Below the pieces are notes generated by a model. That model was given only the letters and a program-made list of their open reading frames with translations. It did not search any database and had not been told where the DNA came from. DNA of 64,000 nt from the NCBI RefSeq assembly GCF_008704655.1, contig NZ_CP023688.1:5501001-5565000 (forward strand). Direction: 5' to 3'. How positions within the stretch are numbered: the stretch's first letter is position 1; the number at the start of each line of letters is the position of its first letter. The stretch comes from Streptomyces rimosus. Its GTDB lineage: Bacteria; Actinomycetota; Actinomycetes; Streptomycetales; Streptomycetaceae. The position numbers were made by a program, and so were the translations under genes. Positions 57,258 through 64,000 of this stretch are shown here, in pieces.

Positions 57258-59468
57258 GTGGCTACATTCCTCTACAAACTCGGACGGTTCGCCTTCCGGC
57301 GACGCCGCTTCGTCGCCCTGATATGGGTGGCGCTGCTGGCGGTCGCCGGTGTCGGCGCCGCCACCGCCTCCTCGCCCGCGGCCGACTCCTTCTCCGTACC
57401 GGGTACGGAGTCCCAGAAGACCTTCGACCTGCTGGGCGAGCGCTTCCCCGGCACCAAGGCGGACGGCGCCACCGCGCGCGTGGTCTTCAAGGCGCCCGAC
57501 GGGCAGCAGGTGACCGCGCCCGCGCAGAAGCAGGCCGTCGAGAAGGTCGTCGGCGAGCTGAAGTCGTCCTCGCCGCAGGTCGCCTCGGTCTCCGACCCGT
57601 ACCTGGCCAAGGGCGTGGCCAAGAACGGCACGATCGCCTACGCGCAGGTCACCTACAAGGTCTCCGGCTTCGAGCTGAAGGACGACGCGCGGGACGCGCT
57701 CAAGGAAGCGGCCCAGCACGGCCGGGACGCCGGGCTGACCGTCGAGATCGGCGGCAACGCGCTCCAGGCCATGCCGGAGACCGGCGCCACCGAGGTCATC
57801 GGCATCGTCATCTCCGCCGTCGTCCTCGTCATCACCTTCGGCGCGCTGATAGCCGCCGGACTGCCGCTGCTGACGGCGCTGATCGGGGTGGGCATCGGCG
57901 TCTCGTCGATCACCGCGCTCGGCAGCGTCCTGGACCTGTCCAGTACGACATCCACGCTCGCCATGATGATCGGCCTCGCCGTCGGCATCGACTACGCGCT
58001 GTTCATCGTCTCCCGCTACCGCTCCGAACTGGCCGAGGGCCGCGAGCGTGAGGAGGCGGCCGGGCGCGCGGTGGGCACCGCCGGGTCCGCGGTGGTCTTC
58101 GCCGGGCTGACCGTCGTCATCGCGCTGGTGGGCCTGTCGGTGGTCAACATCCCGATGCTCACGAAGATGGGCATCGCGGCGGCCGGCACGGTCGTCATCG
58201 CCGTCCTGGTCGCACTCACCCTCATCCCCGCGCTGCTGGGCTTCGCGGGCAAGCGGGTCCTGAGCCGCAAGGCCCGTAAGGGCGCTGTCGCCGCGAGCGA
58301 AGCCGAGGGCGGCAAGCCGAACATGGGCACCCGCTGGGCGCGGTTCGTGCTGCGGCGGCCGGTCGCCGTGCTGCTGGCCGGTGTCGTCGGCCTGGGCATC
58401 ATCGCCGTACCCGCGAGCTCGCTGGAGATGGGCCTGCCGGACGACGGCGCGCAGCCCACCAGCACCACCCAGCGCAAGGCGTACGACCTGCTCTCCGACG
58501 GCTTCGGTCCGGGCTTCAACGGGCCGCTGATGCTGGTCGTGGACGGGCAGGGCAGCAAGGACCCGAAGGCCGCCGCGGCCGGGGTCGCCGCCACCGTCTC
58601 CAAGCTGGACGGCGTCGCGGCCGTCACCCCGCCCACCTTCAACCAGGCGGGCGACACGGCGCTGCTGAACGTCGTACCGAAGTCCAAGCCGAGCAGCACC
58701 GAGACCGAGGACCTGGTCCACGAGATCCGCGGCAAGGCGGGCGACGCGGCGCGGGACGCGGACGCGCGGGCGCTGGTCACCGGCACCACCGCGATGAACA
58801 TCGACGTGTCCGAGAAGCTCAACGACGCGCTGCTGCCCTACCTGGCGCTGGTGGTCGGCCTGGCGTTCCTGCTCCTGATGGTCGTCTTCCGCTCGGTCCT
58901 CGTCCCCCTGAAGGCCGCCCTCGGCTTCCTGCTCTCCGTCGTCGCGGCGCTCGGCGCGGTGGTCGCGGTCTTCCAGTGGGGCTGGCTGGCGGATCTGTTC
59001 GGTGTCGAGCAGACCGGCCCGGTCATGAGCATGATGCCGATCTTCATGGTGGGCGTGGTCTTCGGCCTCGCCATGGACTACGAGGTCTTCCTCGTGACCC
59101 GGATGCGCGAGGCGTTCGTCCACGGGGAGCGGCCGGGCCAGGCGGTCGTCACCGGCTTCCGGCACGGCGCGCGGGTGGTCACGGCCGCCGCGGTCATCAT
59201 GATCTCCGTCTTCGCGGGCTTCATCGGCTCCTCCGAATCCATGATCAAGATGATTGGCTTCGGGCTCGCCGTCGCGGTCTTCTTCGACGCGTTCGTGGTC
59301 CGCATGGCCATCGTTCCCGCCGTCCTCGCGCTCCTCGGCCGCGCCGCGTGGTGGCTGCCCAAGTGGCTCCAGCGGGCGCTGCCCAACGTGGACGTGGAGG
59401 GCGAACAGCTCCAGAAGCACCTGGCCCCCGAGCCGGCCGGGGAGCGGCCGGAGCTCGCCAAGGTGTGA
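57258..59468 (+). CDS. MMPL family transporter
   Basis: A 736-residue RND-like membrane protein. TM1 is LIWVALLAVAGVGAATAS; the first extracytoplasmic domain follows, then helices with SSITALGSVLDLSSTTSTLAMMIGLAVGIDYALFIVSRYRSEL, containing the Asp of GIDYALF; the second half repeats the pattern with VFGLAMDYEVFLVTRMREAFVHG. MMPL proteins export lipids, siderophores or antibiotics by proton motive force. The GTG start at 57258 yields VATFLYKLGRFAFRRRRF, usual for Streptomyces MMPLs. The C-terminus has a short Glu/Pro-rich tail. Confidence 0.92.
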   Translation: MATFLYKLGRFAFRRRRFVALIWVALLAVAGVGAATASSPAADSFSVPGTESQKTFDLLGERFPGTKADGATARVVFKAPDGQQVTAPAQKQAVEKVVGELKSSSPQVASVSDPYLAKGVAKNGTIAYAQVTYKVSGFELKDDARDALKEAAQHGRDAGLTVEIGGNALQAMPETGATEVIGIVISAVVLVITFGALIAAGLPLLTALIGVGIGVSSITALGSVLDLSSTTSTLAMMIGLAVGIDYALFIVSRYRSELAEGREREEAAGRAVGTAGSAVVFAGLTVVIALVGLSVVNIPMLTKMGIAAAGTVVIAVLVALTLIPALLGFAGKRVLSRKARKGAVAASEAEGGKPNMGTRWARFVLRRPVAVLLAGVVGLGIIAVPASSLEMGLPDDGAQPTSTTQRKAYDLLSDGFGPGFNGPLMLVVDGQGSKDPKAAAAGVAATVSKLDGVAAVTPPTFNQAGDTALLNVVPKSKPSSTETEDLVHEIRGKAGDAARDADARALVTGTTAMNIDVSEKLNDALLPYLALVVGLAFLLLMVVFRSVLVPLKAALGFLLSVVAALGAVVAVFQWGWLADLFGVEQTGPVMSMMPIFMVGVVFGLAMDYEVFLVTRMREAFVHGERPGQAVVTGFRHGARVVTAAAVIMISVFAGFIGSSESMIKMIGFGLAVAVFFDAFVVRMAIVPAVLALLGRAAWWLPKWLQRALPNVDVEGEQLQKHLAPEPAGERPELAKV

Positions 59469-59547
59469 TCCGCTCCGGGGCGGCCGTGTGAGCGGCGCGG
59501 CCGTCCCGGCCCGCGCCGCCCCGTGGGGACGGGGAGCGGCGCGCGAC

Positions 59548-59600
59548 GCACGGCCCGGCGACGGGTCCCGTACGGTACGGGGCCGGTCGCCGGGCCGTGC
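59548..59600. terminator. Long imperfect hairpin terminator between convergent genes
   Basis: GCACGGCCCGGCGAC at the left and GTCGCCGGGCCGTGC at the right (59586-59600) pair perfectly, and the inner GGGTCCCGTAC/GTACGGGGCC continues imperfectly, giving a stem of about 26 bp. It lies between the MMPL and serine-hydrolase stops. Confidence 0.8.
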
Positions 59601-59613
59601 CGCGTTCCCGGGG

Positions 59614-60813
59614 TCAGGCGGCGCGTCCGGCCAGTCCCGGTGCCGCGTACACCGCGTTGACCAGCGCGAGGTTACGGGTGTCGTCGCCCGTCGTACCGCC
59701 CTCGAACTTGTTCATCACATACGCGTACGCCAGCCGGTTCTCCAGGTCGGCGAAGGCGAGCGAGCCGCCCGCGCCGCCATGGCCGAAGGCCGCCCGGTTC
59801 GGGCCGAAGAAGCCGGCCGTGTTGAGCATGTAGCCGCAGGCCCAGGCGAACGGCAAGGCGGAATCCGGCGCGAACGCGCCGAGCACCAGGTCGGTTTCAC
59901 CGGGGCGGCTCTGCCGCTCCCGCAGGGACGCGAGGGTGTCGGGGCCGACCAGTTCGCCGTCGATCAGCGCGCGGTAGACCGCCGCCAGACCGCGCGCGGT
60001 CGCGTTCCCGTTGGCGGCGGGGATCTCGGCCGAGCGGCACGCGGCGCTGTTCACGTCGCCGGTGGGCAGATGGCGCATGGCGAGCGCCAGCGGGGCGAAC
60101 GGGTGGGCGTCCAGGGACCGGATGGTGCCGTCCGGCACCCCGGGGAACGCGCTGCTGAGGGTGCCGTCGCCGTCCGGGCCGATCAGCTGGGCGCAGCGGT
60201 GGTGTTCGGCGGCCGGGGTGCCGATGTAGAGGTCCGCGCCGAGCGGTTCGGTGATCTCCGTACGCAGGAAGGTGCCGAGCGAGACGCCGGTGATCCGGCG
60301 CACCACCTCGCCGACCAGGAACCCGAAGCTGACGGCGTGGTAACCCTGGGCCGTGCCCGGCTCCCACCACGGCTCGGTGGCGGCCAGCACCGCGCAGGTC
60401 TTCTCCCAGTCGTGGACGTCCTCCGGCGTCAGACGCTCCCGCGGCCCGATGAGGCCCGCGCGGTGCGAGAGCAGCCAGCGCACCGGTACGTCGCCCTTGC
60501 CGGCCTGCGCGAACTCCGGCCAGTAGCGGGAGACCGGCGCGTCCAGGTCCAGTTCGCCGCGGTCGGCGAGCAGATGGGCGCACAAGGAGGTCATGCCCTT
60601 GCTCGTCGAGTACACGTTGACCAGCGTGTCGCGCTCCCACGGCCGGGTGCCGTCGGCGTCCGCGTGCCCGCCCCACAGGTCGACGACCGTCTCGCCGTCC
60701 ACGGTCACCGCGAGCGCCGCGCCCACCTCGCCGCGCTCGGCGAAATTGCGCGCGAACTCGGCCCGCACGTTCTCGAATTCGGAGGCGCAGGTGCCTTGAA
60801 CGGTGGGTGCCAC
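59614..60813 (-). CDS. Serine hydrolase (beta-lactamase class C / EstB type)
   Basis: A 399-residue cytosolic protein of the beta-lactamase/DD-peptidase fold. The SxxK motif is in NVYSTSKGMTSLCAHLL; the Tyr of the second motif is in GYHAVSFGFLVGEV; FGHGGAGGSLAFAD supplies the third. There is no signal peptide, which suggests an EstB-like esterase, not a periplasmic lactamase. I chose GTG 60811-60813, nine bases after AGGAG; a GTG six bases earlier is too close to it. The substrate is unknown. Confidence 0.9.
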   Translation of the reverse strand: MAPTVQGTCASEFENVRAEFARNFAERGEVGAALAVTVDGETVVDLWGGHADADGTRPWERDTLVNVYSTSKGMTSLCAHLLADRGELDLDAPVSRYWPEFAQAGKGDVPVRWLLSHRAGLIGPRERLTPEDVHDWEKTCAVLAATEPWWEPGTAQGYHAVSFGFLVGEVVRRITGVSLGTFLRTEITEPLGADLYIGTPAAEHHRCAQLIGPDGDGTLSSAFPGVPDGTIRSLDAHPFAPLALAMRHLPTGDVNSAACRSAEIPAANGNATARGLAAVYRALIDGELVGPDTLASLRERQSRPGETDLVLGAFAPDSALPFAWACGYMLNTAGFFGPNRAAFGHGGAGGSLAFADLENRLAYAYVMNKFEGGTTGDDTRNLALVNAVYAAPGLAGRAA

Positions 60814-60924
60814 GGTCACCGACTCCTCACACGGGCGGGATGGGTGCCCTGGCAACCTAACTCCGGGCAGTGGCCCCGTCCAGGCCGCTTCCGAACAGTT
60901 GGACGGCCCGGGAGCGCTCCGGAT

Positions 60925-62967
60925 TCAGACCGCCGTCCGCTCCCGGTGCGAGGAGTCCTCGTCCAGCAGCCGGGCCGCCATGTTGTCCAGCGCGCGGGCC
61001 AGGCGGGCGCGGTCCTCGGGGTCCTCGGCGGTCCAGCCCTCCAGGCGGTGGTCCAGCCAGTCGCGCCAGGCGACGATCAGCCGGTCGATCTCGGTGCGGC
61101 CCGCCTCGGTCGGCACCAGCCGGCCGCCGTCGTGGCGCGCGTACCCGGCGGAGACGACGCGGGTGAAGATCGGCTCCAGGACCTCCTCCGGCATGCGGTG
61201 GGCCCGGGCGATGGCCGCGAGCGAGGTCTCGCCGTGGATGCGCGTACGCCAGTGGATCTGGCCCAGCGCCCACGCCTCACCGGGCGTGATCGGGCTGCCG
61301 GACGCGGCCAGCACCTCCAGGCTCACCGGGCCCTCCGCCTTGCGCATCACCCGGGCCACCGCGCGCTCCAACTGCTGGTCGGAGTCGGTGGAGTCGGGCG
61401 CGGCGAAGCCCTCGCCCAGGTCGCCGGCGGCGGCCCGCGCGCTGTCCCGCAGCGGCACCTCCTTGAGGAACCACGCCACCAGGAACCCGGCCAGCGCGAC
61501 CGGCACCACCCACTGGAAGACATGGTTGACGGTGTCCGCGTACGCGTCGATCACCGGCCTGGCCTGCGCGTCGGGCAGACGGTGCAATGCCTGCGGGCTC
61601 GCGGCGGCCTCCGGCGGCACGCCCGGGGACTTCGCCAGGGCCGCCTTCAGGTTGGGTTCGAGGCGGTTGCTGTAGAGCGTGCCGAAGACGGCGGTGCCGA
61701 ACGACGAGCCGAGCGTACGGAAGAAGGTCACACCGGAGGTCGCCGAGCCCAGCTCGTGGTAGTTGACCGTGTTCTGCACGGCGATCGTCAGCACCTGCAT
61801 GGCCAGCCCGATGCCGAGGCCGAGCACGAACATGTACAGCGACTCCAGCCATACGCCGGTGTCCGCGCCCATGGTGGACATCAGATACAGGCCGAGGACC
61901 ATCACCCCCGTACCGATGATGGGGAAGACGCGGTAGCGGCCGGTGCGGCTGACGACGACGCCGGAGAGCATCGAGGTGCCCAGCAGCCCGGCGACCATCG
62001 GCAGCGTCCGCACCCCCGACATGGTCGCCGAGACCCCGTCCACGAACTGGAGGTACGTCGGCAGGTACGTCATCGCGCCGAGCATCGCGAAGCCGACGAT
62101 GAAGCTGAGCACCGAGCAGATCGTGAAGACCGGGTTGCGGAACAGGTGCATGGGGAGCATCGGCTCCCTCGCCCGCAGCTCCACCACGACGAAGGCGGCC
62201 AGCAGCACCACCGAGCCCGCGAACAGGCCGATGATCACCGCCGAGCCCCACGCGTACTCGTTGCCGCCCCACTCCAGGCCGAGGACCAGCCCGGAGGCGC
62301 CCAGCGCCACCAGCACGATGCCGAGGTAGTCGATCAGCGGGCGCACCGCGGCCCGCACCACCGGGATCGTCCGGGCCGCCATCGCGACCATGACGATGGC
62401 GATCGGGATGTTGACGTAGAAGCACCAGCGCCAGGACGCGTGGTCGGTGAACAGGCCGCCCAAGGTGGGGCCCACGACCGTGGTCACGCCGAAGACGGCG
62501 CCCAGCGCGCCCTGGTACTTGCCGCGCTCGCGCAGCGGGATGACGTCCGCGATCAGCGCCATCGCGGTGACCATCAGGCCACCGCCGCCGACGCCCTGCA
62601 CGGCGCGGGCGACGACCAGCATCAGCATCGAGGTGGAGGCACCGGCCAGGACGGAGCCGCCGACGAAGACCACCGCGCTCACCTGAAAGATGATCTTCCG
62701 GCCGAAGAGGTCGCCGAACTTGCCGACCAGCACCGTCGAGACGGTCTCCGCCAGCAGATATGCCGTGACCACCCATGCCATGTGCCCGCCGCCGCCCAGA
62801 TCGGCCACGATCGTGGGCAGCGCGGTGGACACGATCGTCTGGTCCAGCGCGGCCAGCAGCATGCCGAGCACGATCGTGGTGAAGACGAGGTTGGTACGGC
62901 GGCGGCCGAGGGCGGGCGGAGCGCTGCGCGCTTCGGGGGCGGGGGCGTGCGCGGCGGCCGTGGTCAT
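60925..62967 (-). CDS. DHA2-type MFS multidrug exporter with C-terminal winged-helix domain
   Basis: A 680-residue protein. The first 510 residues are a 14-helix EmrB/QacA-type exporter: TIVLGMLLAALDQTIVSTALPTIVADLGG, KFGDLFGRKIIF and GAVFGVTTVVGPTLGGLFTDHASWRWCFYVNIP (motif C and the family loop). Then about 150 residues form a cytoplasmic MarR-like winged helix: SLAAIARAHRMPEEVLEPIFTRVVSAGYARHDGGRLVPTEAGRTEIDRL. The fusion recurs in Streptomyces pumps and may sense drugs or contact DNA. ATG 62965-62967 has GGGA upstream. Confidence 0.9.
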   Translation of the reverse strand: MTTAAAHAPAPEARSAPPALGRRRTNLVFTTIVLGMLLAALDQTIVSTALPTIVADLGGGGHMAWVVTAYLLAETVSTVLVGKFGDLFGRKIIFQVSAVVFVGGSVLAGASTSMLMLVVARAVQGVGGGGLMVTAMALIADVIPLRERGKYQGALGAVFGVTTVVGPTLGGLFTDHASWRWCFYVNIPIAIVMVAMAARTIPVVRAAVRPLIDYLGIVLVALGASGLVLGLEWGGNEYAWGSAVIIGLFAGSVVLLAAFVVVELRAREPMLPMHLFRNPVFTICSVLSFIVGFAMLGAMTYLPTYLQFVDGVSATMSGVRTLPMVAGLLGTSMLSGVVVSRTGRYRVFPIIGTGVMVLGLYLMSTMGADTGVWLESLYMFVLGLGIGLAMQVLTIAVQNTVNYHELGSATSGVTFFRTLGSSFGTAVFGTLYSNRLEPNLKAALAKSPGVPPEAAASPQALHRLPDAQARPVIDAYADTVNHVFQWVVPVALAGFLVAWFLKEVPLRDSARAAAGDLGEGFAAPDSTDSDQQLERAVARVMRKAEGPVSLEVLAASGSPITPGEAWALGQIHWRTRIHGETSLAAIARAHRMPEEVLEPIFTRVVSAGYARHDGGRLVPTEAGRTEIDRLIVAWRDWLDHRLEGWTAEDPEDRARLARALDNMAARLLDEDSSHRERTAV

Positions 62968-63057
62968 GCGTCCCAGCCTTTGCGCCAATGGCCCGCTTCG
63001 CCACCTTTTGCTGCCGCGGGGGTGACGTACCGGCGCCCTTTCGCGGCCTGTGGGCTC

Positions 63058-63074
63058 TTGCGACCCGTTTGCAG
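63058..63074 (+). promoter_or_regulatory. Nur-box-like sequence before a CbiM/NikM gene
   Basis: TTGCGA-CCCGT-TTGCAG fits the Streptomyces Nur (nickel-responsive Fur) consensus tTGCaa-N5-ttGCAA at all core positions, with exact spacing. It lies 44 bases upstream of a transporter gene of the cobalt/nickel family. Regulation by nickel is inferred. Confidence 0.6.
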
Positions 63075-63117
63075 TACGGCCACGATGAGGGGAATGCGCG
63101 GCTGAGCGGAGACCCTG

Positions 63118-64000
63118 ATGCACGTACCCGACGGATTCATCGACGCCCCCGTTTCGGCCGCCGCCGGTGTCCTCGCCGCTGCCGCCGTCGCGGTCAGCCT
63201 GCGCGGCGCCCGCCGCGAACTGGGCGGCACCGGCCCGCACACCGGGCTCGGCGCCGAGCGCACCGCGCCGCTCGCCGGGCTGGTCGCCGCCTTCATCTTC
63301 GCCGTGCAGATGCTCAACTTCCCCGTCGCCGCCGGGACCAGCGGACACCTGCTCGGCGGCGCGCTGGCCGCGATCCTCGTCGGCCCGTACACCGGCGTGC
63401 TCTGCGTCTCCGTCGTCCTGCTCATGCAGAGCGTGCTCTTCGCGGACGGCGGGCTGACCGCGCTGGGCGTGAACATCACCGACATGGCGGTGGTGACCGT
63501 CCTCGTCGCGTACGGGATCTTCCGTGGCCTGGTCAAGGTACTGCCGCGCGGACGCCGCGCGGTCACGGCCGCTGCCTTCGTGGCGGCGGCCGTCTCCGTA
63601 CCGGCCGCCGCCGTCGCCTTCACCGGCCTGTACGCGCTGGGCGGCACCACCGACGTACCGATCGCCACCGTCTTCGCGGCCATGACCGGCGTGCACGTCC
63701 TCATCGGCCTCGGCGAGGCCGCCATCACCGCACTCACCGTCGGTGCGGTCCTCGCCGTGCGCCCCGACCTCGTGTACGGGGCGCGCGGGCTGGCCAAGCC
63801 GCTCGAACTGCGGACTTCCCCCTTGGCCGGGCCCGCGGCGGCAGCGGGGGAGCGGGAGCCGGAACCGGCGGAGCCGGCGCGTCCTGTCGCCGCCCGGCGC
63901 TCCACCCGGCGCGTCTGGCTGGCCGGCGTCGCCGCCGCGCTCGTCTGCGCGGGCGGCCTCAGCTACTACGCCTCGACCAGCCCGGACGGCCTGGAGAAGG
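63118..64000 (+). CDS. CbiM/NikM energy-coupling-factor transporter, start of gene (partial)
   Basis: The frame runs from ATG 63118 to the window end, giving 294 codons so far. MHVPDGFIDAPVSAAAG is the Met-His-x-Pro-Asp-Gly metal-binding start of CbiM/NikM substrate-binding subunits; six or seven helices follow with FIFAVQMLNFPVAAGTSGHLLGGALAAILVGPYTGVLCVSVVLLMQS and the metal-chelating GVNITDMAVV and GLGEAAITALTV segments. After residue 240 comes a linker and another helix beginning a PDGLE (CbiN/NikN-like) region, TSPDGLEK at the edge. It imports Co2+ or Ni2+; the Nur-box-like site favours nickel. RBS is GGAG. No cobalamin riboswitch is visible upstream. Confidence 0.9.
   Translation, partial: MHVPDGFIDAPVSAAAGVLAAAAVAVSLRGARRELGGTGPHTGLGAERTAPLAGLVAAFIFAVQMLNFPVAAGTSGHLLGGALAAILVGPYTGVLCVSVVLLMQSVLFADGGLTALGVNITDMAVVTVLVAYGIFRGLVKVLPRGRRAVTAAAFVAAAVSVPAAAVAFTGLYALGGTTDVPIATVFAAMTGVHVLIGLGEAAITALTVGAVLAVRPDLVYGARGLAKPLELRTSPLAGPAAAAGEREPEPAEPARPVAARRSTRRVWLAGVAAALVCAGGLSYYASTSPDGLEK

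Noticed and set aside
59254..63105. Plus-strand frame of 1283 codons
   Set aside because: It runs antisense to the serine hydrolase and MFS genes and consists of Arg, Gly, Ala and His runs.
62990..63117. Cobalamin riboswitch upstream of the CbiM/NikM gene
   Set aside because: The B12-box-like conserved sequence and the needed length are not present in this short spacer.
1..64000. CRISPR array
   Set aside because: No series of identical 24-37 base repeats with unique spacers was found; the arrays at 391 and 23631 are contiguous tandem repeats.

Overview
The window is high-GC actinobacterial chromosome and reads as Streptomyces. Coding third positions are almost all G or C and GTG starts are common. 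The hyphal-division membrane protein SepX/GlpR, ALF repeats, an XRE (DUF5753)/DUF397 pair, FmdB and an MTAP-FmdB-MscL neighbourhood are all present. The genus call rests on gene content and codon use, not on a database search.

Layout. 0-9 kb: a 3'-truncated acetyl-CoA synthetase remnant, a repeat-rich spacer, a DJ-1/PfpI-MarR pair with a palindromic operator, mscL, a truncated SAF/CpaB-like gene, mtnP, fmdB with a CIRCE-like element in its leader, an MFS exporter and a K+/H+-type antiporter that appears to start at CTG. 9-18.5 kb: a membrane-anchored penicillin acylase, 5-formyl-THF cyclo-ligase, then a compact run galU - moeA/glp - moaC - mogA - GNAT - sepX, and tRNA-Ala(CGC). 18.8-31 kb: an HTH-repeat protein, an M23 peptidase, and a carbohydrate locus: a LacI regulator with three matching operators, an ABC sugar-binding protein, two permeases, a GH5-type glycosidase and a GH38 alpha-mannosidase. 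The pairing suggests uptake and breakdown of mannose-rich oligosaccharides, possibly N-glycans.

31-38 kb: a glycosyltransferase translationally coupled to a TipAL-like MerR regulator with a recognisable 19-bp-spacer promoter, a lipoprotein/orphan histidine kinase pair, and xthA. 38-47 kb is accessory in character: a DUF6247/toxin-like pair, a duplicated-domain protein whose stop codon lies at the edge of an IS5-type element, VOC and barstar genes, an XRE-DUF397 / small Cys protein / PIMT-like methyltransferase module, an ALF-repeat protein, HxlR, a truncated RidA and an isochorismatase-like hydrolase. 47-64 kb: a MerR regulator divergent from a BVMO - hydrolase - SDR operon resembling the mymA arrangement of mycobacteria, an L,D-transpeptidase, a tricorn-type protease, a TetR/MMPL pair with operators, a serine hydrolase, an MFS pump fused to a winged helix, and the start of a CbiM/NikM transporter preceded by a Nur-box-like sequence.

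No CRISPR array, rRNA, complete prophage or large biosynthetic cluster is visible. The most distinctive signals are the CIRCE-like site before fmdB, the GH5-GH38-ABC locus with its operators, the glp-sepX neighbourhood with a disordered NPGPG extension on MogA, several genes whose only sensible start is CTG (three of them inside a CTGA overlap), the SD-sequestering hairpin of the IS element, and the Nur-box-like site before the last gene.
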